Positions 44,100-53,590 of a DNA stretch of 64,000 nucleotides are shown here, piece by piece (positions within the stretch are counted from its first letter, which is position 1; each line of letters begins with the position of its first letter). The position numbers and the translations under genes are program-made. The notes under the pieces were generated by a model. That model saw only the letters and a list, made by a program, of their open reading frames with translations, had not been told where the DNA came from and made no database searches. This DNA is from Burkholderia sp. D-99 (lineage in GTDB: Bacteria > Pseudomonadota > Gammaproteobacteria > Burkholderiales > Burkholderiaceae). Location: positions 186,001 to 250,000 of the forward strand of contig NZ_JAAOXM010000003.1 of NCBI RefSeq assembly GCF_011605345.1, given 5' to 3'.

Positions 44100-46023
44100 C
44101 AGAATCGCGATCATTGTTACGCCGGAGGCCGGCATTCATGCGGGAGCGGAGCAACTGGCCGCATGGCGCGCGCATGCGAGCCATGTCGTCGTGTTCGCGC
44201 ATGCGGGTGCGCAGGCTGCGCTGGACGCGGCTGCGGCCGCGGACTGCGACGGCATTGCGGTCGACACCGCCGCGGGCTTTTACGCCGCGCTGAATCGCGC
44301 GTTGTATCCGTTGATCGAAGCGGACACCGACGTGCTGTTCGTCGGGCCGGCCTACCGCTTCGATGCGCAGGCGCTGGAAGCGCTGTGCGCGGGCGTCGCC
44401 GCCGATCCGTTGTACGGCTTTGCGCTGCCGCGTACGAACGTGGGCGGGTCCGCGTCCGTGCCGCGCACGCCGGGCGAACCGGCCCTCGAGCATCCGGAAG
44501 CATTCGAGCGTTTTCTCGCAGCGCTGCCCGAGCGTCTCGGTGGTGGCATCGTCCAGGCTGCGCCGGTGCTCGTGCGCGCCAATGTGCTGTACAACTTCGG
44601 TCGCCTTGACGGCTCGACCTTCGATCTGTCCGATGCGCTGGCCGCGCTCTTCATCCGCGCCAATCGCCGCGGCTATAGCGCGGTCGTCTGCAATCGTGCG
44701 ATGTTCCTTGCGCGCGAGTCGGGCGATTTTGCGGTCGCCACCGCGGCGCCCGTCATCGATCGAGCATCCGATTTCTACCGTGCGCTCGAGCGTCAGAGCG
44801 AATTTCCGGAGCAGCGGCTTCAGAAGATGCTGTGGCATGCGCTCAGACCGAAAGCTGTACGCCGTGTGCTGTTCGATATCCGCAACCTGGCGCCGGGCTA
44901 TAACGGCACCGCGCAGCATATCCTGTCGCTGATGCGGCCGATCTGCGCGCTGGCGGCCGAGTATCACATCGAGCCGTGTTTCTGGGTGCTCCCACAGTCG
45001 GCCGACTTCCACGGATTGCGGGACATGCCGGACTGCACGCTGGTTTTCGAACTCGGCGAACACGACCTGTTCGATGCAAGCGTGCGCCTGTCGCAGCCGT
45101 GGAGCTTCAGCGAACTGCGCGACCAGGCCTGGCGATCGATGGTCAACCTGTATCTGATCATGGACGCGATCGCGTGGGACTGCCACTACATCCGGATGCC
45201 GCACATCGACGGTGTATGGCGTACCGCTGCCGATCACTCGGACGGCTTCATTTATATCAGCCGCTATACGCGCCGTGCGTTCGAGGAGCGCTTCCCCGCC
45301 GCGCGCGACGTGCCGTCCGTGGTGTCGTATTGCTCGCTCGATCCGGCCGAATATTTCAAGGAGGCCCCCGGCGATGCGCCGGCCGTGGCGGAGCCCTATG
45401 TTCTCGTGGTCGGTAACCAGTACTACCACAAGGGCCTGGCCGAAGCGGTCCGCGTGCTGGCTGCCGGTTTTCCCGAGACGCGCATCAAGGTGCTCGGCGA
45501 GACCGGCGAGCAGTTTCCGAACGTCGAACAACTGCCGTCCGGGAGGCTGTCGCACGAAGATGTCGACCGCCTGTTCCGCGATTGCGCGTGCCTCGTGTTC
45601 CCGTCCTACTACGAAGGCTTTGGCTTGCCGGTGCTCCACGCGCTGGCGTACGGCAAACAGATCATTGCCCGCGACAGTGCGTTGATCGAGGAAATCCGCG
45701 AGCGCGTGAGCCCGGTCGACGGCATCGTGCCGTTCAACCGCAGGACCGAACTGCTGCGTGCGGTTCGCACCGTGCTTGATGATGCGGGCGCGCTCAGCGC
45801 GACGCGCACGCAGGTGCGACGGCCGCGGGAGATTCTCGGCTGGACCGAGGCCGCTCGCGAAGTCCTGGCGCTTGCCGCCGAGCGTATCGATGCGGCGAGC
45901 GTCGAGCGCAGTCTCGGGCGACTGGAGTTTTTCTACCGTGCAGGCCAGTTCGACGTTGAACGGGCCGGCTGGACGAACGCCGACCAGAACAAGGTCATAT
46001 TCGAGGTGGAGCTGGAGGAATGA
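44092..46023 (+). CDS. Two-domain glycosyltransferase with C-terminal GT4 domain, 643 aa
   Basis: A strong ribosome-binding site (GGAGGTG) precedes ATG 44092. Residues 1-260 form an N-terminal domain with VTPEAGIHAGAEQL and DVLFVGPAYRF, resembling a GT-A-like segment without a clear DxD. Residues 265-600 are a GT4 domain: FDIRNLAPGYNGTAQHILSLM, VLVVGNQYYHKGLAEAVRVL and EGFGLPVLHALAYGK, where His takes the place of the second Glu of EX7E. Two transferase-like domains in one chain suggest it adds two sugars or that one domain is structural. It overlaps the next gene by four bases. Confidence 0.85.
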   Translation: MDNRIAIIVTPEAGIHAGAEQLAAWRAHASHVVVFAHAGAQAALDAAAAADCDGIAVDTAAGFYAALNRALYPLIEADTDVLFVGPAYRFDAQALEALCAGVAADPLYGFALPRTNVGGSASVPRTPGEPALEHPEAFERFLAALPERLGGGIVQAAPVLVRANVLYNFGRLDGSTFDLSDALAALFIRANRRGYSAVVCNRAMFLARESGDFAVATAAPVIDRASDFYRALERQSEFPEQRLQKMLWHALRPKAVRRVLFDIRNLAPGYNGTAQHILSLMRPICALAAEYHIEPCFWVLPQSADFHGLRDMPDCTLVFELGEHDLFDASVRLSQPWSFSELRDQAWRSMVNLYLIMDAIAWDCHYIRMPHIDGVWRTAADHSDGFIYISRYTRRAFEERFPAARDVPSVVSYCSLDPAEYFKEAPGDAPAVAEPYVLVVGNQYYHKGLAEAVRVLAAGFPETRIKVLGETGEQFPNVEQLPSGRLSHEDVDRLFRDCACLVFPSYYEGFGLPVLHALAYGKQIIARDSALIEEIRERVSPVDGIVPFNRRTELLRAVRTVLDDAGALSATRTQVRRPREILGWTEAAREVLALAAERIDAASVERSLGRLEFFYRAGQFDVERAGWTNADQNKVIFEVELEE

Positions 46024-49000
46024 AGTTACTGACCCTTTTCGTGCGCTACGGCGACGCGGATTATCAGGGCGCATTCAAGCGTTTGTGTCAGATGTACCAG
46101 CGTGTCGGCGGCCTCGACTACGATGCGCTGCTGATCGACACCGCGCTGCCGCCTGGCGTGCATGCGAGGCTGGGTTCGCAGGCGGTGCTGATCGGCGGCG
46201 ACAACACGCGCCGTGAGTTCAGCGGCTGGGATACGGCGCTCGCCTATCTCGGGCCCACCCTCGATCGCTACGATCTCGTTCATGTCGTGACGTCGGCGTT
46301 CGAGAACGAATACAACGGCTTCTATCCGTACATCAATTACGGGATGTTCGAGTTCGCGGCGAAGAATCGCCACGTCGTCCTCGCGCATGTCGACGCCTAT
46401 CCGGCGCCCGCGCGCCTGCTGGGCCGCAGTTTCCAGACCTGGGGCTGTTCGAAGTTCCTGATTGCGGTGCCCGAGCGCATCCGTGCGTTGGGGACGTTCG
46501 CGGGCCAGTTCCCGTCGGACCTGTTTTTCACGTCGTCGCGAACGGCGCCGTTCCGGCAGGATGCGCCGTTGTCGGAGAACTACCGCCAGTACCTGGTCGA
46601 CTGGTTGACCGGCGAAGGGTTGCCGCATGGCCAATGGCACTCGGTGTTCGAACTGTCCGACGAGAATCTGCAGCGTTTTCGTGCGAAGGCAATGTCGATC
46701 ATCGACGAACACAGCCTGTCGATGCGACTGCGCGAAAGCGGGGCGCAGATCGTCGACTACACGTGGCTGCATTCCCGCGGGCTCAGTCGCGACGGGACGA
46801 AGATTCCGGACGAATGTACCCAGGTCGTCGAGCGGAACCTGTATCTGTTCGGCAATCCGATCGTCGAACCCGGCATCGACCTGACGAATCATCGCGGAAC
46901 CAACGGATTCCAGCGGATGTTTCATCTCCCGGGGGATCAGCCGTTCGGCCGGACCAGCGTGATCGATGCGCTGTGGTTGGGCAACGCCGTGTTGCGCCAG
47001 TACCTGGATCCTGCCCGGCCGCTGCACTGTGCGGCCATTCATCTGAATCAGGGCGTCGCGATCGACGACGAGCAGCGCGCGTGGCTCGCGAAACCCGATG
47101 ACGACCTGCCGCAGGACAGTGTGTTGCCGCTGACGCGCGGGCTGCATGCGGCATACCTCGCCCGTGACGATCTGCGCGAAGCGTTCGATCTGAACGACGC
47201 TGACGGACGACGCAATCTGATTCGCTGGTGGAGCAACGACGGCAGGTTGAACCCGGACTACCGGGACTTCATTGCGTCTTCCGTCTACCTGCAACCGGAC
47301 GAGTCGGTCGAGCAGGACATGCCGATTCCGCTGACGCGTGGCCTGTGCGCGCTTTGCGACGCACGTGATGACTTGCGCAGTGAGATTGACCTGTCGACCC
47401 GGGAAGGGCGTCGCATGCTTGTCGCATGGTGGATCGGCGAAGGGCGGCGCGATGCGCGTTATCGCGGATTCATGCCGGTGAAAATCTATGCCGAATCCGC
47501 ACCCGATGTCGTGCAGGATGCGTCGCTGCCGATTACGCGTGGTCTGCTGACCCTGCACGTCGCCCGCGAGGATCTGGCGCGCATCGATTTGTCCACGCCG
47601 CCGGGCCGCGAGGCACTCATTTCATGGTGGATGAACGATGGCCGCCTCGACCACGCACTCAACAATTTCATGTCGGCATCCGCCTATGTGGAGCCGTCCG
47701 ATGCGGTCGAGCAGGATACTCCGCTGCCCGTCACGCGCGGGCTGCTGGCGTTCGCGCGCGCGCGCTCCGACCTTGCCGGTCTCGATCTGGCGACGCCGGC
47801 AGGGCGGACCCGCCTGATTTCATGGTGGATGCACGAGGGTCGCAAGCGGCCCGCAATCGCAAAGCTGATTCCCGCCGACCTCTTCGACGAGGTCGATCGG
47901 GCCGTGCCACAGGACACGAGCCTGCCGATCACGCGCGGAATGCGCGCCTTCCATCATTCGCGCGATGACCTGTTGCAATCGATGGATCTCGGCACGGTGG
48001 CCGGCCGGCGCGCGCTGGTTGGCTGGTGGATCACCGAAGCGCTGCAGGATCCGGCGCTGAGCGGCTTCATGAATCGCGACGTCTGCGTCGCACCGGCACC
48101 CGACGTCGTTCAGGATACCTGCCTGCCGATCACGCAGGGGTTGCGTGCGCTGCATGTGGCCCGTGCCGATCTCGCGGCGATCGCCGACCTCGGCACGCCG
48201 GAGGGCCGTGCGGCGTTCGTCGAATGGTGGATCGCGTTCGGCATGCACGACCGGCGATTCGCGCCGCTCGTTCCGGCGAGCGCCTATGTCGAGATCGATC
48301 CGACTGTCGAACAGGATGCGCCGATGCCGATCACCCGGCTCATGCGCCAGCTGTGCGCGCGCGACGGCGACATCGACGTTGCGCAGTCGGCAGGACGCCG
48401 CGCACTCACGCTGTGGTGGGCGCGCGCGTTCATCGGCGGCCGCCTGCAGTTGCCGTTCGCGTTGACGCGCGAAATGCTCGGCATTGGCGACGACGCCGAT
48501 CCGGCCGCGTGGCGCGATGTGCATCCGCTTGCCCAGGCCTTGCACGAGGCGCGCGACGATTTGCGCGCTGCGTTCGACATCGAGACGTCGGAGGCACGTG
48601 CGGGGCTCAACCAGTGGCTGATGGATTTCGGACGCTTCGAGATCGGCCTGCCGCCGCCGGCGCAGGATGCGCCCGTCATCCACGGCAGCCGGCAGATCCC
48701 GTGGGAAGGCGCGTGGCGCAATGGCGGTGTCAACATCGTCGGCTTCGGGCGTGGCGAACTCGGTATCGGCGAGGATGTCCGGATGGCGTCGCGTGCACTC
48801 GCGGAGGTCGATTGCGATCAATGCGTGCCGCGCGTGCCGCTCCCGATCGGCGCCCGCCAGGGCGATCGGACGCTCGAATACTTCGAGGTGGACCAGCCGC
48901 TGTACCGGACGAACCTGATTTTCCTGCCGCACTACGAGACGATCCGGCTGCTGGGTGCCACCGGCAACGCGATACTCGGCGGGCGCTATAACATCGGCTG

Positions 49001-49829
49001 CTGGCAATGGGAATTGCCGCGCTATCCGGCCGGTCTGGAAGCGGCGCTCGACGTCGTGGACGAGGTATGGTCCAGCACGAAATTCACGGCCGACGCGATG
49101 CGAGGTGCGACCGACAAGCCGGTCTACGTGATGCCGATGGCCGTGTCGTTGCCGCCGTTGACGCGCTCGTACGCACGCGACATGTTCGGCGTGCCGCAAC
49201 GCGCGTTCGCATTCCTGCATATCCTCGACGGCAACTCGAGCGTCTATCGCAAGAATCCGCTGGCGGTCGTGCGCGCGTTCCTGCGGGCATTTCCGGGCAA
49301 TGTGTCCGGGGTGCATCTCGTGCTCAAGACCATGAACATGGGGAGGTCGTCGCCTCAGTGGGACGCGGTGCTCGAGCTCGTGCGCAACGATCCGCGTGTC
49401 ACGATCATTTCGGAAGCGTTCGAGCGGGAGCGCGTGATCGGTCTGCAGTCGGTATGCGATTGCTTCGTGTCGCTGCACCGCGCGGAAGGCTTCGGGCGCA
49501 ACATCGCGGAAGCGATGCTGCTCGGCAAGCCGGTCATCGCTTCGGATTTTTCGGGCAATCGTGATTTCACGACCGATGCGACTGCCTTTCCGGTGGGCGG
49601 TGAGGTGGTGCCCGTGCTTCCCGGCGAGTACAGTTTCGGCGACGGGCAGTTCTGGTGGGACGCTGACGTCGACGCCGCCGCGGAGTGCATGCTGCGTTGC
49701 GTCGAAGATGCCGCGGAGCGCGATCGCCGTGCCGCCAATGGCAAGGCCTACATCATCGAACATTATGCGCCGGCGGCTGTCGGGCGCAACTACGTCGGGC
49801 GTTTGCGGACGCTCGGCCTGCTGGAATAA
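46020..49829 (+). CDS. Giant repeat-containing glycosyltransferase, 1269 aa
   Basis: Three parts are visible. Residues 1-360 are an unrecognised N-terminal domain (LVHVVTSAFENEYNGFYPY, VVLAHVDAYP). Residues 365-881 hold eight tandem repeats of about 66 residues, each with QDxxLPxTRGLxAL, an ARxDL segment, DLxTxxGRxxLxxWW and a closing FMxAxxY. Residues about 895-1269 are a GT4 domain: NGGVNIVGFGRGELGIGEDVR, FLHILDGNSSVYRKNPLAVV and EX7E as EGFGRNIAEAM. I know no described family with these repeats. A modular helical spacer or a ruler controlling chain length are possible roles (inference). It is joined to the preceding gene by ATGA, and the next gene starts 9 bases later. Confidence 0.88.
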   Translation: MKLLTLFVRYGDADYQGAFKRLCQMYQRVGGLDYDALLIDTALPPGVHARLGSQAVLIGGDNTRREFSGWDTALAYLGPTLDRYDLVHVVTSAFENEYNGFYPYINYGMFEFAAKNRHVVLAHVDAYPAPARLLGRSFQTWGCSKFLIAVPERIRALGTFAGQFPSDLFFTSSRTAPFRQDAPLSENYRQYLVDWLTGEGLPHGQWHSVFELSDENLQRFRAKAMSIIDEHSLSMRLRESGAQIVDYTWLHSRGLSRDGTKIPDECTQVVERNLYLFGNPIVEPGIDLTNHRGTNGFQRMFHLPGDQPFGRTSVIDALWLGNAVLRQYLDPARPLHCAAIHLNQGVAIDDEQRAWLAKPDDDLPQDSVLPLTRGLHAAYLARDDLREAFDLNDADGRRNLIRWWSNDGRLNPDYRDFIASSVYLQPDESVEQDMPIPLTRGLCALCDARDDLRSEIDLSTREGRRMLVAWWIGEGRRDARYRGFMPVKIYAESAPDVVQDASLPITRGLLTLHVAREDLARIDLSTPPGREALISWWMNDGRLDHALNNFMSASAYVEPSDAVEQDTPLPVTRGLLAFARARSDLAGLDLATPAGRTRLISWWMHEGRKRPAIAKLIPADLFDEVDRAVPQDTSLPITRGMRAFHHSRDDLLQSMDLGTVAGRRALVGWWITEALQDPALSGFMNRDVCVAPAPDVVQDTCLPITQGLRALHVARADLAAIADLGTPEGRAAFVEWWIAFGMHDRRFAPLVPASAYVEIDPTVEQDAPMPITRLMRQLCARDGDIDVAQSAGRRALTLWWARAFIGGRLQLPFALTREMLGIGDDADPAAWRDVHPLAQALHEARDDLRAAFDIETSEARAGLNQWLMDFGRFEIGLPPPAQDAPVIHGSRQIPWEGAWRNGGVNIVGFGRGELGIGEDVRMASRALAEVDCDQCVPRVPLPIGARQGDRTLEYFEVDQPLYRTNLIFLPHYETIRLLGATGNAILGGRYNIGCWQWELPRYPAGLEAALDVVDEVWSSTKFTADAMRGATDKPVYVMPMAVSLPPLTRSYARDMFGVPQRAFAFLHILDGNSSVYRKNPLAVVRAFLRAFPGNVSGVHLVLKTMNMGRSSPQWDAVLELVRNDPRVTIISEAFERERVIGLQSVCDCFVSLHRAEGFGRNIAEAMLLGKPVIASDFSGNRDFTTDATAFPVGGEVVPVLPGEYSFGDGQFWWDADVDAAAECMLRCVEDAAERDRRAANGKAYIIEHYAPAAVGRNYVGRLRTLGLLE
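47112..48662 (+). repeat. Eight tandem ~66-residue repeats within the giant glycosyltransferase
   Basis: Repeat units begin at about residues 365, 432, 499, 565, 631, 698 and 765, with an eighth degenerate unit from about 824 to 881. Unit lengths are 67, 67, 66, 66, 67 and 67 residues, and the last two are shortened to about 58. The WW of each unit (RWW, AWW, SWW, SWW, GWW, EWW, LWW, then QWL) is the most constant feature, with the TRGL and GR motifs. DNA identity between units is only moderate, so the repeat is ancient. Confidence 0.85.
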
Positions 49830-49838
49830 GGAATCGTC

Positions 49839-50879
49839 ATGCGTCTTTTCATCGCGGCCCCCGACATTTTCCCCGGCGATGCGGTAGGCAATCACTGTTT
49901 CGGCGTCGCGCGCGTCGCGCGCCGGCTCGGCTACGACGTCAGCCTGCATGCGCAGCACTACGCAGGCGATGTCGCGCCGATGGAAGCCCTGTTCGATACG
50001 ATCACCGACGACGACACGCTGTGGGTCAGTTACTCGATCCACGATCCGCTGTTCGAGCGCGTGCTGGCGCTGCCGGGGAAGAAGCTCTGCTATTTCCACG
50101 GCGTGACGTCGCCCGAGCTGTTGCGCGAATTCGAGCCGGTGACGGCCGATCTTTGCGCGAAGTCGATCGAGCAGTTCCCGCTTCTCGCCCGATTCGGCTC
50201 GCTGCTCGCGAATTCGCGTTTCACCGCCGGTTCGCTCGCGCCGCATGTCGCGCCCGAAGACGTGCGGATCCTGCCGCCGGTCGCGGCCGACATGGCGGTG
50301 TTTCGTCATGTCTCGCCACCGCGTGCCGAGCGTGCGGCCGGCGCGCCGTTCGTGCTGCTGGTTGTCGGTCGCGTCGTGCCGCACAAACGGATCGAGGATG
50401 CGATCGATATCGTCGCCGGCGTTCGCCAGCGCGGTGTCGATGCGCGGCTGCAGGTGATCGGTACGGCACCCAATGGCCAGTACGCGGGCTTCCTGGTCGA
50501 ACGCGCGCAGGCGCTTGGCGTGGCACCGTTCGTGGAGTTCGCGGGGATGGTCGACGACGAGAACCTGTTCGACCGCTTCGATCGCGCCGATGCGTTGCTG
50601 TCCGTGAGCAGGCATGAAGGTTTTTGTGTCCCCGTCCTGGAAGCGATGCATCTCGGCCTTCCGTCGTTCGTGCGCGACGGAACGGCGGCGAGCGAGGTGG
50701 GGGCGGGTGCTGCCTTCATCTTCGATTCACCGTCGGCGGCGATCGATGCAATCGCCGCGGTGGCGTCCGACCCGGCGCGTGCCATGCAAGCGGCGGCGTC
50801 AGGCAGGCGCCGCGCCGCTGCGCTGCTGGACGAGACCAGCGACGAGGTTTTCCGTGCCATTCTGGGTTCGGCACGCTAA
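49839..50879 (+). CDS. GT4-family glycosyltransferase
   Basis: 346 residues: MRLFIAAPDIFPGDAVGNHC opens the first domain, VGRVVPHKRIEDAIDI starts the second, and EX7E reads EGFCVPVLEAMHLGLP. It probably uses a nucleotide sugar to extend the lipid-linked O-unit; the residue added is unknown. It lies nine bases after the giant glycosyltransferase gene and is followed by a short gap before the next GT4. Confidence 0.93.
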   Translation: MRLFIAAPDIFPGDAVGNHCFGVARVARRLGYDVSLHAQHYAGDVAPMEALFDTITDDDTLWVSYSIHDPLFERVLALPGKKLCYFHGVTSPELLREFEPVTADLCAKSIEQFPLLARFGSLLANSRFTAGSLAPHVAPEDVRILPPVAADMAVFRHVSPPRAERAAGAPFVLLVVGRVVPHKRIEDAIDIVAGVRQRGVDARLQVIGTAPNGQYAGFLVERAQALGVAPFVEFAGMVDDENLFDRFDRADALLSVSRHEGFCVPVLEAMHLGLPSFVRDGTAASEVGAGAAFIFDSPSAAIDAIAAVASDPARAMQAAASGRRRAAALLDETSDEVFRAILGSAR

Positions 50880-50909
50880 TATTGCCGGCTATTTTCGTTG
50901 GATATCAAA

Positions 50910-51878
50910 GTGTTGGATCCTCGCGTACTAATTACGACCTACCATCAGGCATTCCTCGTGCGTGGCGGTGGCGAGTACGAGATCTTCTCCGTTGCGGATA
51001 GCCTGAAGCAGCGCGGGATGATCGTCGATATCTACGGGCCCTATGCGCGCTCGATCGACGATTACGACGTCGTGCTGCATTTCTCGGTGCATGGAGGCGG
51101 TCTCGAATTGCTGGAGGCGGTCAAGGCTCGCGGCAAGCCGGTCGCGCTGTGGCCGAACCTGTGGGTGCGCGATTCCGCCGAGACGCCGGAGGCGCTCGTC
51201 AACCGTCACGTCAGCCTTGCCGACGCGGTCATCTTCAAGTCGGCCGCCGAACAACAGCACTTCGCGCAACGTTTCGGTTTGCCCGCCGACAAGGCGTGCC
51301 GGATCACCGTGGGCGCCGATGCGGCGTATCGACGCCCTGCGCCGCAGGGGCTCTTCAAGAGCCTCTATGGCGTCGATCGCTACGCGATCTGGTTCGGCGT
51401 GATCGAGCCGAACAAGAACCAGCTTGCCGCCGTGCGCGTGCTGCGCGAGAAGGGTATTCCGCTCGTGCTCGTCGGTCGCAGCCGCGACGAGGCGTACTAC
51501 CAGGCATGCCGCGCGGCCGGCCGCGACAACGTGCTGTTCATCAAGGGGCTGCCGCAGAAGTCGGAAATTGTGCGTGCCGCGCTGCAAGAGTCGCTGTTCT
51601 ACGTCGAGCTGTCGCATGAGCCGCCTGGCCTGTCGGCGATCGAGGCGGGCCTCGCCGGTTGCCGGTTGTTGTTGAGCGGCTCCGACTGGTCGCGCGAACA
51701 TTTCGGCGACGCGGCGATCTATGCGGATCCGGCCGACGAGGCCGATATCGCGCGGGGCGTCGACGCGGTGCTCGCGATGCCGTCCGAGAATCCGTCGCTG
51801 GTCGACGAACTCACGCGATTCTGCCTGCCGGACGCAATCGATCCGCTGATCGACATCCTGCGAGGCATCGCGAAATGA
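50910..51878 (+). CDS. GT4-family glycosyltransferase
   Basis: 322 residues with the N-terminal HQAFLVRGGGEYEIFSVAD loop, the second-domain start GVIEPNKNQLAAVRVL and EX7E as EPPGLSAIEAG. It resembles the transferase at 41822-42799 in length and loop, so the pair may be ancient duplicates. GTG at 50910 is preferred; a TTG at 50898 would add four residues but has no better ribosome-binding site. It overlaps the phosphatase gene by four bases. Confidence 0.9.
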   Translation: MLDPRVLITTYHQAFLVRGGGEYEIFSVADSLKQRGMIVDIYGPYARSIDDYDVVLHFSVHGGGLELLEAVKARGKPVALWPNLWVRDSAETPEALVNRHVSLADAVIFKSAAEQQHFAQRFGLPADKACRITVGADAAYRRPAPQGLFKSLYGVDRYAIWFGVIEPNKNQLAAVRVLREKGIPLVLVGRSRDEAYYQACRAAGRDNVLFIKGLPQKSEIVRAALQESLFYVELSHEPPGLSAIEAGLAGCRLLLSGSDWSREHFGDAAIYADPADEADIARGVDAVLAMPSENPSLVDELTRFCLPDAIDPLIDILRGIAK

Positions 51879-52513
51879 TGCTCTACCTAGTCAGGCATGG
51901 CCGCTCGCGCGCGAACGAAGCCGGTCTCGTGACCGGGACGCCGGCGGACGTGCTGAGTGACGAGGGACTGGTACAAGGCGCACGCATGGCGGCATGGCTG
52001 GCAGAGACCGGTATCGTCGCGGACCGCCATGTCGTCAGTCAGTGGAATCGTGCGCGCCAGACGGCCGACCTGCTGCTTCCGCATGCGCGATGGGAAGTCG
52101 ATGCGCGTGTGGGCGAAACCGACGCCGGCGATGTGGCCGACTGGACGCTTGCGCGTTTTCTCGCTGCCGAGCCGCACTTTCACGATCATCCCGCCAATCG
52201 CTATCCGGGCGGCGAATCGCATCTGGAGTTGAACGAGCGCGTGCTGGGCTGGTTGCGCGCGCAACTCGAGCAGCGCTGCGAGCGCATGATGGTCGTCGCG
52301 CACTCCGGGCCGATCTCGTGCGTGCTGCAGCAGGTGACCGGAATCGGCATGGCGCGCTTCCCCGCGTTCCTGCCCGGTCATGCGAGCCTTTCGGTCGTCG
52401 ATGTGCGGCTGCACGACGGAGAGCCGACGGGCCGCCTGCTCGGCTTTTCGCTCGGACCTGCATCGAATTTGCCGGCCGCCATGCGTGGCGCGGGCGGGCG
52501 GCAAGCATCATGA
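51875..52513 (+). CDS. Histidine-phosphatase superfamily protein
   Basis: 212 residues with the RHG signature LVRHGRSRANE near the N-terminus, SQWNRARQTADLL, a second active-site His in VVAHSGPISCVL and the acidic residue in GGESHLELNER. These are features of phosphoglycerate-mutase-like phosphatases. In a glycan locus it may act on a sugar phosphate or on a phosphorylated lipid-linked intermediate; the substrate is unknown. ATG overlaps occur on both sides, so it belongs to the same transcript. Confidence 0.88.
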   Translation: MMLYLVRHGRSRANEAGLVTGTPADVLSDEGLVQGARMAAWLAETGIVADRHVVSQWNRARQTADLLLPHARWEVDARVGETDAGDVADWTLARFLAAEPHFHDHPANRYPGGESHLELNERVLGWLRAQLEQRCERMMVVAHSGPISCVLQQVTGIGMARFPAFLPGHASLSVVDVRLHDGEPTGRLLGFSLGPASNLPAAMRGAGGRQAS

Positions 52514-53559
52514 CGAAAATCCTGGCTTTGCAGCGAGAGTCGCACGTAGCGTTCGGCGTTCCGTCGCTGTCGGTGGCGGCGCGCATCACCGAAGTGCTCG
52601 AATTCATGGAGGCGCGCGGCGAGCTGTCATTCACGGCGATTTCGGAAAACGACGAATGTGCGCGGGCAGGCGTCGACTGGTGCGACGTGCTGATCCTGAG
52701 CAAGCACAGTTCGCGGCAGGCCGTCGAACTGGTCAAGCGTGCACGCGAACGTGGCGTGCGCGTCGTCTATGATGTCGACGACTGGATCTTCTCGTTTCCG
52801 CGCTACAGCGGCGGTCAGGGCAACAACACGAAGCTCGGCCTGATCCATGAACTGATCGGCCTGTCCGATGCTGTGACGGTCGCGAACACCACGCTCCTGC
52901 GCAAGATCCAGCCGATCGTGCCGCACGCGATACTCGTTCCGAACGGCATGTGGGTCGAGAAATACGTGACGCCCGCCTGTGCTGCCGGCGAGGAAGCGTC
53001 GCCGCCGCGCATCGTGTTCACCAATGCCGATTTCCTGAAACTGCAGGCCGCGAAGGACATGCTGCTGACGGCGCTGCAGGTGTTCTTCCTGCGTCACCCG
53101 GAGTACGTGCTCGACTTCTACGGCGACCCGTTCCCGGAGATGTTCTCGTTGCCGTTCCTGCATTTCACGAACCGGATGCCGTACGCGGACTATATGCACG
53201 CGCTCGTCTCCGGGCGCTACCAGTTTGCGATTACGCCGCTCGGCAGCAGCGAGGACGCGGAGGCGGCCGAGTTCAACGCGTGCAAGAACCCGTTCAAGTA
53301 TCTGAATTACGGTGCGGCGCAGGTGCCGGGGATCTACTCGCGCGCACCGATCTACGTCGACAGCGTGTCGGACGGCATGACCGGCCTGCTCGTCAGCAAC
53401 GACTTCGACGGGTGGGTCGACGCATTCGAACGGCTCGCCGGCGATCGCGCGTTGCGTACCGGCATCCGGATGGCGGCATTCGAAGACGTGATGCGCAACC
53501 ACCACGTGAGCGCGAGCGCCGATGTGTTATCCGAAGTGATTTCGGGCAGCCGGCGGTAA
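52510..53559 (+). CDS. Glycosyltransferase-like protein, 349 aa
   Basis: 349 residues beginning MTKILALQRESHVAFGVPSL. GT-B-like features are YDVDDWIFSFPRYSGG, a motif recurring in O-antigen transferases, then VANTTLLRKI, ILVPNGMW (where the inter-domain linker would lie) and NPFKYLNYGAAQVPGIYS in place of the usual EX7E region. Donor and acceptor are unknown. It overlaps the phosphatase gene by four bases and is 31 bases before the epimerase gene. Confidence 0.75.
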   Translation: MTKILALQRESHVAFGVPSLSVAARITEVLEFMEARGELSFTAISENDECARAGVDWCDVLILSKHSSRQAVELVKRARERGVRVVYDVDDWIFSFPRYSGGQGNNTKLGLIHELIGLSDAVTVANTTLLRKIQPIVPHAILVPNGMWVEKYVTPACAAGEEASPPRIVFTNADFLKLQAAKDMLLTALQVFFLRHPEYVLDFYGDPFPEMFSLPFLHFTNRMPYADYMHALVSGRYQFAITPLGSSEDAEAAEFNACKNPFKYLNYGAAQVPGIYSRAPIYVDSVSDGMTGLLVSNDFDGWVDAFERLAGDRALRTGIRMAAFEDVMRNHHVSASADVLSEVISGSRR

Positions 53560-53590
53560 CGGCTCCATTTCGAGCGATGGCGGACGACGC

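Noticed and set aside
47820..50651. 943-residue minus-strand frame opposite the giant glycosyltransferase
   Set aside because: A GC-rich shadow frame: high in Arg, His and Ala, no motifs, and spans several well-supported plus-strand genes. The similar long antisense frames at 20777-22363, 36429-38180 and 39288-41444 are rejected for the same reason.
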